Under the pieces are notes generated by a model that ran no database searches, was not told the origin of the DNA, and saw only the letters and a program-made list of their open reading frames with translations. A stretch of 64,000 nt of DNA from Cryobacterium sp. SO1 (GTDB lineage Bacteria; Actinomycetota; Actinomycetes; Actinomycetales; Microbacteriaceae): positions 1,116,001 through 1,180,000 of the forward strand of contig NZ_CP067394.1 in NCBI RefSeq assembly GCF_004210215.2, written 5' to 3'. The position numbers and the translations under genes were made by a program. Each line of letters starts with the position of its first letter. The first letter of the stretch is position 1. This document shows positions 34,472 to 41,964 of this stretch, in pieces.

Positions 34472-35032
34472 ATGTCGTCAGTGGTGGTGTTCGTCGGCGA
34501 TGGCCTCAGCGGGGGTGCTCGATGGGAGGAACGATTTCCCGAACTCGAGGTGCACAACCTCGGCGTGAACGGGGACACCACCGACGAGGTCCTCGGACGG
34601 CTCGATCAGGTCGTTGAGAGCGCCCCAGATGCCGTCGTCCTGCAGGTGGGCACCAACGACGTCGGCTGGAACCGCTCGGACGAGTACATCGTGCGCAACA
34701 TCGAAACCATCCTCTGGACGCTTCGCAAACGGCTTCCCGGCGCGCGGGTGCTCGTACAGTCGGTGCCGCCGCGGGAGAAGGAGTTCGTGCGCCTGATCCG
34801 CTCGGTCAACCGGCACCTGCGCCAGTTCGCTCCCACCGTGAAGGCACGCTACCTGGACCTGTGGCCGGCGTTGGCCGCCGAGGACGGCACCCTCAGCACC
34901 GAGTGGTCAGCCGACCACCTGCACCTCACCGAGGCCGGCTACGTCGTCTGGCTCGCCGAACTCCGCCCGGCGCTCGCGGACCTGCTCGAAAGCCCGCCAC
35001 AGACGATGTCGGTCAGCCGGCACCCAGCCTGA
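34472..35032 (+). CDS. SGNH/GDSL-fold protein lacking the block I serine
   Basis: 186 residues. Block III (GTNDVGW) and block V with the Asp-His pair (DHLHLTEAGY) match SGNH hydrolases, and the length is right for a single-domain family member. Block I, normally GDSL with the nucleophilic serine, reads VFVGDGLSGG (residues 6-15), so the serine position is glycine; Ser13 is two positions away. Esterase activity is therefore doubtful unless Ser13 substitutes. No signal peptide, so cytoplasmic. GAGGAG lies 6 bases before the ATG. Confidence 0.75.
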   Translation: MSSVVVFVGDGLSGGARWEERFPELEVHNLGVNGDTTDEVLGRLDQVVESAPDAVVLQVGTNDVGWNRSDEYIVRNIETILWTLRKRLPGARVLVQSVPPREKEFVRLIRSVNRHLRQFAPTVKARYLDLWPALAAEDGTLSTEWSADHLHLTEAGYVVWLAELRPALADLLESPPQTMSVSRHPA

Positions 35033-35099
35033 CCCGACCCTCCCCGGCCGCCCGGATGGACGTGCACGCCACCGGTGACCCGGAGTCTGACGCTCTCGC

Positions 35100-35111
35100 T
35101 ACCATGAGAGC
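35100..35111 (+). promoter_or_regulatory. Leaderless-type -10 of the DUF2207 gene
   Basis: TACCAT at 35100-35105, 6 bases before the ATG. Confidence 0.55.
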
Positions 35112-36977
35112 ATGCGCCGACCCGGACGATTCAGCTTGCGAGTGCTATCGGCCATCACGATTCTCGCCGGACTCCCAGTGCTCGCCGCCAGCTCAGCGGC
35201 GGCGCTGCCCGCCCCCGCCGCAGTGGCCGCCGGTGTCGACGATTTCAGCTTCGCCTCCATGCACGCCGACTATAAGCTCGACCGCGACGACGAGGGCCAT
35301 TCCACCCTGGCCACCACCGAGACCCTCGTGGCCCGGTTCCCCGAGACCGACCAGAACCACGGCATCCGGCGGCTGATCCCCACCCACTACCGGGGTGAAC
35401 CCACCGAGCTCTCCGTCGTCGGTGTCACCGACGAGACCGGCCGGGAGCGGGACTTCGAGACCGACACCGACAGCGACGACGACAACAACGAGTACCTCGT
35501 CGTCACCATCGCCGAGGACGGCTTCGTGCACGGCGACCAGACCTACGTGATCAGTTACACCCAGAAGAACATCGCCCACTACCCGGACGACACCCCGGAC
35601 GAGGAGTTCTTCTGGGAGGTGAACGGCACCGGATGGGCCCAACCGTTCGGCACCGTCTCGGCGACCCTGCAGGTGGCGGCCGACCTGGTGCCCGCTCTCA
35701 CCGGGGAGGCCGCCTGCTACCAGGGCACCTCGACATCCGGGGCCGCCTGCGACGCACTTGAGAGCGCCGCAGACGGTGACGAATGGGTCGTCCAGGCCAC
35801 CGCCCGCGATCTGGCCCCGCGCGAAGGCCTGGCGCTGGCCGCGGGTTTCGACGAGGGAACATTCGTGCCACGGGACAATTCCTTCACGGCCAACGTGTTC
35901 CCGTCGATCGCGCTCCTCACGGCGCTCGCGGCGTTGGTCACGGCCGTGATCGGCGTCGCCGCCCGCACCACCCGGTGGCGTGACCAGCCCGGTCGGCCCA
36001 CCATCATCGCCGAATACCTGCCGCCGGCGGGGGTGAACCTGCTGCAGGCCGGCGGTGTGCTCGGCGCCAAGGCCGGCGGCAAGTCCCTCACCGCCCAGTT
36101 CCTGCAGTTCGCCGTGAACGGCAACGTGCGAGTCCTCGAGGGCGAGGCCAAAAGCCACTACCTTCTGGAGCTTCGCACCCGGGAGGGTCTTGACCCCACC
36201 GAACACGCCGTACTCGACGCCCTGTTCCCCGCCGGCCAACCCATCGGCACGATCCGCGACTTCACGAAGACGGATGCGAAACTGGGCCCCGCTCTCACCG
36301 CCGCGCGGAGCGCGGCCCGCACGCAGCTGCTCACCGACGGTCTCCGCGAGAAGAAGGGCGGCCCGTTGCGCGGCTGGCTGGTCGGCGTGGCCGTCGTCAC
36401 CGGTTTGGTCGCGATGATCGCGAGCATCATCTCGTTCGCCACCGAGGTCGCCGGCGCGTGGCCGGCGTTGTTGCTGATCGTGAGCCTGGCCGCGACGATT
36501 GTTACGATTGCCGTGACCGTCGATGTGCGACCGCTCACCATTCGCGGTGCCGAACTGCGCGACTACCTGAAGGGCGTCTCCGTGTACATCTCGCTTGCCG
36601 AAGCGGACCGATTGCGGGTGCTGCAAAGTCCCCGCGGCGCCCTGCGCACGCCCGACCGGCCCGACGCGGCCACAGCGGTGGCGACCGAACCCGTTCAGGT
36701 GCTCAAGCTCTACGAGCGGCTGCTGCCGTTCGCCGTGCTCACTGGGCAGGAGAAGGAATGGTCCGCCGTGCTCGGCGACTATTACGCCGGGGCCCACCAG
36801 CAGCCGGACTGGTACGTCGGCACCGCGCCGTTCAGCGCCGCGTACTTCGCAACCGGCGTCTCGGCATTCGCCACCTCCGCGTCGTCGGGCATCGCATCAA
36901 GCTCGTCAAGCTCCGGCTCGGGCGGCGGCGGCTCGGTCGGAGGCGGCGGCGGCGGCGGCGGCGGAGGCGGCGTCTGA
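35112..36977 (+). CDS. DUF2207 domain membrane protein
   Basis: 621 residues: signal peptide (VLSAITILAGLPVLAASSAAA), an extracytoplasmic beta-rich DUF2207 domain (about 40-230), a membrane segment (about 258-281), a cytoplasmic region, a pair of membrane segments (about 417-458), a second cytoplasmic domain and a C-terminal Ser/Gly stretch ending in a run of glycines. This is the usual DUF2207 arrangement; function is unknown. TACCAT precedes the ATG by 6 bases. The TGA stop overlaps the next start by one base (TGATG), implying coupled translation. Confidence 0.82.
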   Translation: MRRPGRFSLRVLSAITILAGLPVLAASSAAALPAPAAVAAGVDDFSFASMHADYKLDRDDEGHSTLATTETLVARFPETDQNHGIRRLIPTHYRGEPTELSVVGVTDETGRERDFETDTDSDDDNNEYLVVTIAEDGFVHGDQTYVISYTQKNIAHYPDDTPDEEFFWEVNGTGWAQPFGTVSATLQVAADLVPALTGEAACYQGTSTSGAACDALESAADGDEWVVQATARDLAPREGLALAAGFDEGTFVPRDNSFTANVFPSIALLTALAALVTAVIGVAARTTRWRDQPGRPTIIAEYLPPAGVNLLQAGGVLGAKAGGKSLTAQFLQFAVNGNVRVLEGEAKSHYLLELRTREGLDPTEHAVLDALFPAGQPIGTIRDFTKTDAKLGPALTAARSAARTQLLTDGLREKKGGPLRGWLVGVAVVTGLVAMIASIISFATEVAGAWPALLLIVSLAATIVTIAVTVDVRPLTIRGAELRDYLKGVSVYISLAEADRLRVLQSPRGALRTPDRPDAATAVATEPVQVLKLYERLLPFAVLTGQEKEWSAVLGDYYAGAHQQPDWYVGTAPFSAAYFATGVSAFATSASSGIASSSSSSGSGGGGSVGGGGGGGGGGGV

Positions 36978-37315
36978 TGGGCACCCCGGCAGAACCGACC
37001 CACACCCGCTCGGCCCTGGCGCCCGGACTGCTCGCCGCGATCGCCCTCCTGGCCGGACTGGCCCTGCTCGATGTCGACAGCTTCGTGATCATCCGCTACA
37101 TCGTCAGCATCCTCGCCCTCATCATCTGTGTCTTCGTCATCCAGGCCAAGGCGTGGTGGTGGCTGATCGGCCTGGTGCCCATCGCGGTGCTGTGGAATCC
37201 GATCGTCGTGATCGAGTGGCACGGCCAGGGGTGGGTGTCCGCGCAGTTCATCGCGGCCCTGATCTTCATCATCGTCGGGATCCGCACCAAGGTCCCGGTG
37301 CCGTTGCACCGCTAA
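36977..37315 (+). CDS. Small four-helix membrane protein
   Basis: 112 residues with four hydrophobic segments (about 15-33, 36-55, 58-75, 88-102) and a Trp-rich loop (AWWWLIGL, WNPIVVIEWHGQGW). It overlaps the DUF2207 stop by one base and so is probably made with it, perhaps as a partner. The frame is open far upstream inside the DUF2207 gene, but only this ATG at the junction gives a sensible membrane protein. I recognise no characterised family. Confidence 0.7.
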   Translation: MGTPAEPTHTRSALAPGLLAAIALLAGLALLDVDSFVIIRYIVSILALIICVFVIQAKAWWWLIGLVPIAVLWNPIVVIEWHGQGWVSAQFIAALIFIIVGIRTKVPVPLHR

Positions 37316-37330
37316 TTCCGGGGGCGGGCA

Positions 37331-37336
37331 TAGACT
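37331..37336 (+). promoter_or_regulatory. Candidate -10 of the SNF2-type gene
   Basis: TAGACT fits TANNNT. The start codon is 180 bases downstream, so a leader of about 175 bases with a small hairpin (GCATCC-TGC-GGATGC, 37452-37466) is implied. Confidence 0.35.
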
Positions 37337-37517
37337 AGGCATGCGTCTGGAGCCGGGCTCGACCGTGGCCCCGCGGCCATCAGTGCACAAGTGACTGAAA
37401 GTTGCGGCGTCCCGCTGTTCGTTCATGGGGTTCGGCGTATCGATCGCACAGGCATCCTGCGGATGCGCAACACGACGAGCGCGCATTGAGTGCTGCGCTG
37501 GTGTGAAGTGGAGAAAA

Positions 37518-39692
37518 ATGGCATACACCCGCCCCAACCCAGCGGGCCGCGCTGGAGCCGGTAGTGGTCGAACACGTCAACGCCCGCGCTCGCGAGATGA
37601 CGACGCCCCGATCATCCCGATCCTCGCCCGCAAGGTGCGCGAAGTCGAAGCCAAGGCCCAGAGCGGTACCAAGCTCGGCCCCACCAACCGAACGAAGTAC
37701 CAGGTCATCGCGCTGCTGATGCGTGAGGAACGCGCCAGGGTCAAGGCCGACGGCGAGCTCACCGACGCCAACCGCGCCGAACTGCTCAAGCGCCTCGACG
37801 GCATCGCCCAGATCCTCGCGAAGACCGCCGCCAGGGACACCAGCCTGATCACCCTGCTCGAACCGGATGCCGGTGTCTCCACCGTCGCGCAGCGCTTCCG
37901 CCGCGACTGGCTCCTGGAATCCGGCGCCGAACTCAGCCCGGACGAGCTCATCATCACCCGCGAACCCGAGGCCAAGCCCGAGGTCCCGCAGAATCAGGTC
38001 ATCCCGCAGTCGGTGCGCGCCCGGCAACTGGCCAACCCGTTCCTCGCCCCCGACTTCAGCGCCGTGAAGACGCAACCGGTCTCCTCCGCCCGCCGCCTGG
38101 CCAACTGGGAACTGCTCGGCCCGCTGTTCAAGTCCTTCGAATTCGGCTCCGGCGGCCAGGCCGCCAGCATGGACCTGCCCGAGGCACCGATAGTGGACCG
38201 GCTGTCCCCGCCCGGCATGGAACTCATGCGCCACCAGGCCCGTTTCATCGAGAGCGCCCGCCTCGGCCAGCGCAGCTACCTCCTCGCCGACGAGCCCGGC
38301 CTGGGCAAGACCGCGCAGAGTCTGCTCGCCGCATCCGTCGCCGGCGCCTACCCGTTGCTGGCGATCGTGCCCAACGTCGTGAAGATGAACTGGGTGCGCG
38401 AGGTGGAGCTGTGGACCCCGCACCGCCGTGCTACCGTCATCCACGGCGACGGCGACACCCTGGACGCCTTCGCCGACGTCGTCGTGGTCAACTACGACGT
38501 GCTCGACCGGCACCTGGCCTGGCTCGGCACGCTGGGTTTCAAAGGCATGGTCGTCGACGAGGCCCACTTCATCAAGAATCTGCAGTCGCAGCGCTCCAAG
38601 CACGTGCTCAGCCTCGCCGAGCAGATCCGCCGCCGCACACCGGGCAACAACCCGTTGCTGATGGCGCTCACCGGCACCCCGCTGATCAACGACGTCGACG
38701 ACTTCCGGGCCATCTGGCAGTTCCTCGGTTGGATCGACGGCGACAAACCCACCGCCAAGCTGATGGCCCGCCTGGAGGAAACCGGGCTCACCCCCGCCGA
38801 CGCCGGCTTCTACACCGCCGCCCGGGCCGCGGTCATCGACATGGGCATCGTGCGCCGCCGCAAGGTCGACGTCGCCGCCGACCTGCCCGCCAAGCGCATC
38901 GCCGACCTGCCGGTGGAGCTGGACAACGAACTCGGCCGGTCCATCCAGAAGGCCGAACGCGAACTCGGCGCCCGCCTGGTCAAGCGCTACAACGCCCTCG
39001 TGGCCGCCCGCCACCCCGGCGTCAAGGCGCCCGCGCTCACCGACGAGGAGCGCGCCGCGTACATCCGCGCCGTCGCCCACGCCGACCTCGAGGAGTCCAA
39101 GGGCACCACGACCGGCGAGAACGTGTTCACCATGGTGCGCAAGATCGGCCAGGCCAAGGCCGGGCTGGCCGCGGACTACGCGGCCCAGCTGGCCCACTCG
39201 GTGGGCAAGGTGGTGTTCTTCGCCAAGCACATCGACGTGATGGATGCCGCCGAGGAGATCTTCGCTAAGCGCGGACTCCGCACGGTGTCGTTGCGCGGCG
39301 ATCAGAGCGCACTGGCCCGCCAGGCGGCGATCGACTCGTTCAACACCGATCCGGAGGTCGCCGTCGTGGTGTGTTCGCTCACCGCGGCCGGTGTCGGAGT
39401 GAACCTCCAGGCCGCATCCAACGTGGTGCTGGCGGAACTGAGCTGGACGGCGGCGGAGCAGACCCAGGCCATCGACCGGGTGCACCGGATCGGCCAGGCC
39501 GAACCGGTCACCGCGTGGCGGATCATCGCCGCGCACACCATCGACGCGCGCATCGCCGAACTCATCGGCAGCAAGCAGGGCCTCGCGGCCCGCGCGCTCG
39601 ACGGGGCAGACGAGGACGTCTCGCCGGCCGATTCCGTGCAGGCCAGCGCGTTGGTCTACGTGCTCACGCAGGCGCTCGACGGAGAGCTGTAA
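37518..39692 (+). CDS. SNF2-family DNA-dependent ATPase
   Basis: 724 residues. A basic N-terminus and helical region precede a two-lobe SF2 motor: LLADEPGLGKTAQS (Walker A, about 281-294), IVPNVVKMNWVREVE, VVDEAHFIKN (DEAH), LTGTPLIND, and in lobe two VVFFAKHIDVMD, SLTAAGVGVNLQ and QAIDRVHRIGQ. The architecture resembles SMARCAL1/HepA-like single-protein remodellers rather than defence-island helicases, since no methylase or nuclease partner is nearby. Start ATG at 37518 has GGAG 5 bases upstream; the 31-residue upstream extension in frame has poor composition and is rejected. Confidence 0.85.
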   Translation: MAYTRPNPAGRAGAGSGRTRQRPRSRDDDAPIIPILARKVREVEAKAQSGTKLGPTNRTKYQVIALLMREERARVKADGELTDANRAELLKRLDGIAQILAKTAARDTSLITLLEPDAGVSTVAQRFRRDWLLESGAELSPDELIITREPEAKPEVPQNQVIPQSVRARQLANPFLAPDFSAVKTQPVSSARRLANWELLGPLFKSFEFGSGGQAASMDLPEAPIVDRLSPPGMELMRHQARFIESARLGQRSYLLADEPGLGKTAQSLLAASVAGAYPLLAIVPNVVKMNWVREVELWTPHRRATVIHGDGDTLDAFADVVVVNYDVLDRHLAWLGTLGFKGMVVDEAHFIKNLQSQRSKHVLSLAEQIRRRTPGNNPLLMALTGTPLINDVDDFRAIWQFLGWIDGDKPTAKLMARLEETGLTPADAGFYTAARAAVIDMGIVRRRKVDVAADLPAKRIADLPVELDNELGRSIQKAERELGARLVKRYNALVAARHPGVKAPALTDEERAAYIRAVAHADLEESKGTTTGENVFTMVRKIGQAKAGLAADYAAQLAHSVGKVVFFAKHIDVMDAAEEIFAKRGLRTVSLRGDQSALARQAAIDSFNTDPEVAVVVCSLTAAGVGVNLQAASNVVLAELSWTAAEQTQAIDRVHRIGQAEPVTAWRIIAAHTIDARIAELIGSKQGLAARALDGADEDVSPADSVQASALVYVLTQALDGEL

Positions 39693-39821
39693 CCGGGCCG
39701 GAAGACCCTAGCCGAAAGCAGCGCCGCCGGTGTTGACTTGATCCAGGCCAGAGCGCGCCACCATGATGGTGGACGGGCAATCTGCCGCAACAAATATGTA
39801 TGCACTAAGGAGCAGCCAGAT

Positions 39822-40850
39822 ATGAAGATCGGTATCCTCACCAGCGGTGGAGACTGCCCGGGCCTCAACGCAGTGATTCGGGGTGCTGTTCTCAAGGGAG
39901 GGCGCGCGTACGACTCCGAGTTCGTGGGCATCCGCAACGGCTGGCGCGGGCTGGTGCAGGGCGAGTTCATGAAACTCGACCGGCACAGCGTTCGTGGCCT
40001 CTCCCGCCAGGGCGGCACCATCCTAGGCAGCTCGCGCACCAACCCGTTCGAGGGTGAGAACGCGGGACCTGAGAACATTCAGAAGACCATGGACGCCGAG
40101 GGCATCGACGCCATCATCGCGATCGGCGGCGAGGGTACCCTCACCGCTGCCCGCCGTCTCACCGACGCCGGCATCAAGATCGTCGGCGTGCCGAAGACCA
40201 TCGACAACGACCTCGCCGCCACCGATTACTCCTTCGGCTTCAACACCGCCGTCGAGATCGCCACCGAGGCCATCGACCGGCTCCGCACCACCGCCGACTC
40301 GCACGGCCGGTGCATGATCGTCGAGGTCATGGGCCGCCACGTGGGTTGGATCGCCCTGCACTCCGGCATGGCCGGCGGTGCCCACGCCATCCTCATCCCC
40401 GAGCAGCCGCAGACCATCGAGCAGATCTGCGCCTGGGTCGAAAGCGTCCGCGACCGCGGCCGCGCGCCGGTCCTCGTCGTCTCCGAGGGCTTCCTGCTCG
40501 CCGAAATGGGCGAGGCCCACTCGCACAAGGGCCTGGACGCGTTCAACCGTCCGCGTCTCGGCGGCATCAGCGAACTCATCGCCCCCATGGTCGAAGAGCG
40601 CACCGGCATCGAGGCCCGGGCGACCGTGCTCGGCCACACCCAGCGTGGTGGCGCCCCGTCGGCCTACGACCGGGTCCTCGCCACCCGCCTCGGCATGGCA
40701 GCGGTGGACGCCGTCATCGAGGGCAAGTGGGGTTCGATGGTGTCCCTCAAGGGCACCGACATCCGCAACGTCAGCATCGCCGACGCCACCATGGACCTCA
40801 ACCGGGTCACCCAGGAGCGTTATGACGAAGCGGCCGTGCTGTTCGGCTAA
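39822..40850 (+). CDS. pfkA: 6-phosphofructokinase
   Basis: 342 residues. Phosphorylates fructose 6-phosphate to the 1,6-bisphosphate. Recognisable are KIGILTSGGDCPGLNAVIRG, the donor loop IGGEGTLTAA (101-110), the substrate loop PKTIDNDL (124-131), and GHTQRGG. Glycine after the acidic residue in GGEG is as in ATP enzymes, whereas lysine in PKTIDND is as in pyrophosphate-dependent ones; this mixed state is typical of actinobacterial group III PFKs, so the donor cannot be assigned by reading. ATG at 39822 has AGGAG 9 bases upstream. Terminator follows. Confidence 0.92.
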   Translation: MKIGILTSGGDCPGLNAVIRGAVLKGGRAYDSEFVGIRNGWRGLVQGEFMKLDRHSVRGLSRQGGTILGSSRTNPFEGENAGPENIQKTMDAEGIDAIIAIGGEGTLTAARRLTDAGIKIVGVPKTIDNDLAATDYSFGFNTAVEIATEAIDRLRTTADSHGRCMIVEVMGRHVGWIALHSGMAGGAHAILIPEQPQTIEQICAWVESVRDRGRAPVLVVSEGFLLAEMGEAHSHKGLDAFNRPRLGGISELIAPMVEERTGIEARATVLGHTQRGGAPSAYDRVLATRLGMAAVDAVIEGKWGSMVSLKGTDIRNVSIADATMDLNRVTQERYDEAAVLFG

Positions 40851-40870
40851 ACCGCTAATCCGCAGACAGG

Positions 40871-40902
40871 ACTGCCCGGACGACTGAGGTCGGCCGGGCA
40901 GT
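40871..40902. terminator. Stem-loop between convergent pfkA and mycoredoxin genes
   Basis: ACTGCCCGG (40871-40879) pairs with CCGGGCAGT (40894-40902), and CGAC with GTCG inside (loop TGAG), interrupted only by one A/G mismatch. No T-tract follows. Confidence 0.6.
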
Positions 40903-40948
40903 GTGCGGTTCAACGACGGTGCGCGGTTGAACTGCGAAGCGGAAGAGG

Positions 40949-41212
40949 TCAGGCTGCGGGGGCGAGCTTGGCCTGCACCTGCGCGAGCGACGGGTTCGTC
41001 GCGGCCGAACCATCCGGGAACAGCACCGTGGGCACGGTGCGGTTGCCGCCGTTCAGGCTCATGACGAGCTCAGAGGTACCCTCGACCTCTTCGACGTTCA
41101 CCTCGGTGTAACCGATGCCGACCTTGTCGAGCTGGCTCTTCAGGCGCGAGCAGTAGCCGCACCAGGTCGTGGTGAACATCGTGATAGTTCCGGTTTCAGG
41201 CACAAAATCCAT
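40949..41212 (-). CDS. mrx1: Mycoredoxin / glutaredoxin-family protein
   Basis: 87 residues of thioredoxin fold with active site WCGYC (Cys18, Cys21), the cis-proline loop RTVPTVLF and a C-terminal helix. Dithiol glutaredoxin-like proteins of this size in mycothiol-producing Actinobacteria act as mycoredoxins, reducing mixed disulfides with mycothiol. In mycobacteria mrx1 (Rv3198A) lies beside uvrD2; here it is 9 kb away. ATG at 41212 has TACGCT 6 bases upstream, so a leaderless transcript is likely. Divergent from the NUDIX gene. Confidence 0.85.
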   Translation of the reverse strand: MDFVPETGTITMFTTTWCGYCSRLKSQLDKVGIGYTEVNVEEVEGTSELVMSLNGGNRTVPTVLFPDGSAATNPSLAQVQAKLAPAA

Positions 41213-41224
41213 GCGTACAGCGTA
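41213..41224 (-). promoter_or_regulatory. Leaderless-type -10 of the mycoredoxin gene
   Basis: TACGCT on the minus strand (41224-41219), 6 bases before the ATG. Confidence 0.5.
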
Positions 41225-41267
41225 ACCGAGGAAACGGCCGGTTCGGTGGGAGTGCTCGCCCGCTCGC

Positions 41268-41279
41268 TACGATGACACC
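41268..41279 (+). promoter_or_regulatory. Leaderless-type -10 of the NUDIX gene
   Basis: TACGAT at 41268-41273, 6 bases before the ATG. Confidence 0.5.
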
Positions 41280-41756
41280 ATGACCGACCTGCCCCAGGTG
41301 TGCGTGTGCTACCTCACCCGCCTGTCCGAGACCGGCGAACCCCAGGTTCTGCTCGGCCGCAAGAAGAAGGGCCTGGGCCTGGGCAACATTGTCGGGCTCG
41401 GCGGCAAGCTGGAGCCGGGGGAGTCCGCCCTTGATGCCGCCGTGCGCGAAGTCGAGGAGGAGTCCGGCCTCACCGTCACCGCCGATGCGCTCACCCCGAT
41501 GGGCGTGCTCACCTACCTGTTCCCGCACAAACCGGGCTGGAGTCAACGGTCGAACGTCTTCGTCACCGCCCGGTTCAGCGGCATCCCGCGCGAGTCGGAT
41601 GAGTTGAACCCGCAGTGGTTCACGATCGCCGAGTTGCCCGTCGACGATATGTGGGATGACGCCAGGCACTGGTTGCCCGGCGTGCTGGCCGGCCGGAGTG
41701 TCGAGGCCACCTTCACGTTCGGCGCCGACCTCGCCACCGTCGTGGCCCGCGGCTGA
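41280..41756 (+). CDS. NUDIX hydrolase, MutT-like
   Basis: 158 residues. The Nudix box GKLEPGESALDAAVREVEEESG (positions about 41-62, written in part) is complete. The start VCVCYLTRLSETGEPQVLLGRKKKGLGLGNIVGLGGKLE is typical of MutT/MTH1-like enzymes that hydrolyse 8-oxo-dGTP or related nucleotides, and W residues in the C-terminus (NPQWFTIAELPVDDMWDD) match the MTH1 pattern. Substrate is inferred. Starts leaderless behind TACGAT. The 208-base spacer after it holds only the palindrome at 41897-41957. Confidence 0.85.
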   Translation: MTDLPQVCVCYLTRLSETGEPQVLLGRKKKGLGLGNIVGLGGKLEPGESALDAAVREVEEESGLTVTADALTPMGVLTYLFPHKPGWSQRSNVFVTARFSGIPRESDELNPQWFTIAELPVDDMWDDARHWLPGVLAGRSVEATFTFGADLATVVARG

Positions 41757-41894
41757 TCCCGGCTGGGCACCTCAACGGCGGGTAAACGCCGCGTGAACAT
41801 CGCCCGAATTGACCTGCTCGCCTGAGACTGTCCTGATCGTGCTCTACGGCGTCTACCTGATCGTGCCCGCCCTCCACAAGTAGCCCCACCCCCT

Positions 41895-41960
41895 TCCGCG
41901 AACTGTGACTTAAGCACCTAAAAACGCCTCGCGAAGGTGCTTAGCTCACAGTTCGCGGGG
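41895..41960. terminator. Bidirectional terminator-like palindrome, AACTGTGA family copy 2
   Basis: CGCGAACTGTGA plus CTTAAGCACCT (41897-41919) is inverted at 41935-41957 with two mismatches, around a 15-base loop. It lies between the convergent NUDIX and uracil permease genes. The outer arms and the flanking GCGGGGG-TTAGGC sequence match copy 1 at 2238-2300. Confidence 0.75.
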
Positions 41961-41964
41961 GTGG

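Noticed and set aside
36900-36974. Gly-codon run at the end of the DUF2207 gene as a repeat element
   Set aside because: It encodes the Ser/Gly tail common in DUF2207 proteins and is explained by coding.
37341-37394. 17-codon ORF in the SNF2 leader
   Set aside because: The ATG is only 4 bases after the putative -10, so it would precede the transcription start, and there is no ribosome site.
37380-39536. 718-residue minus-strand frame opposite the SNF2 gene
   Set aside because: Shadow frame with no fold-like pattern; the SNF2 motifs are complete on the plus strand.
41788-41883. Short hydrophobic open frame ending VLYGVYLIVPALHK after the NUDIX gene
   Set aside because: It has no start codon with a ribosome site or -10 element; possibly a gene remnant but unsupported.
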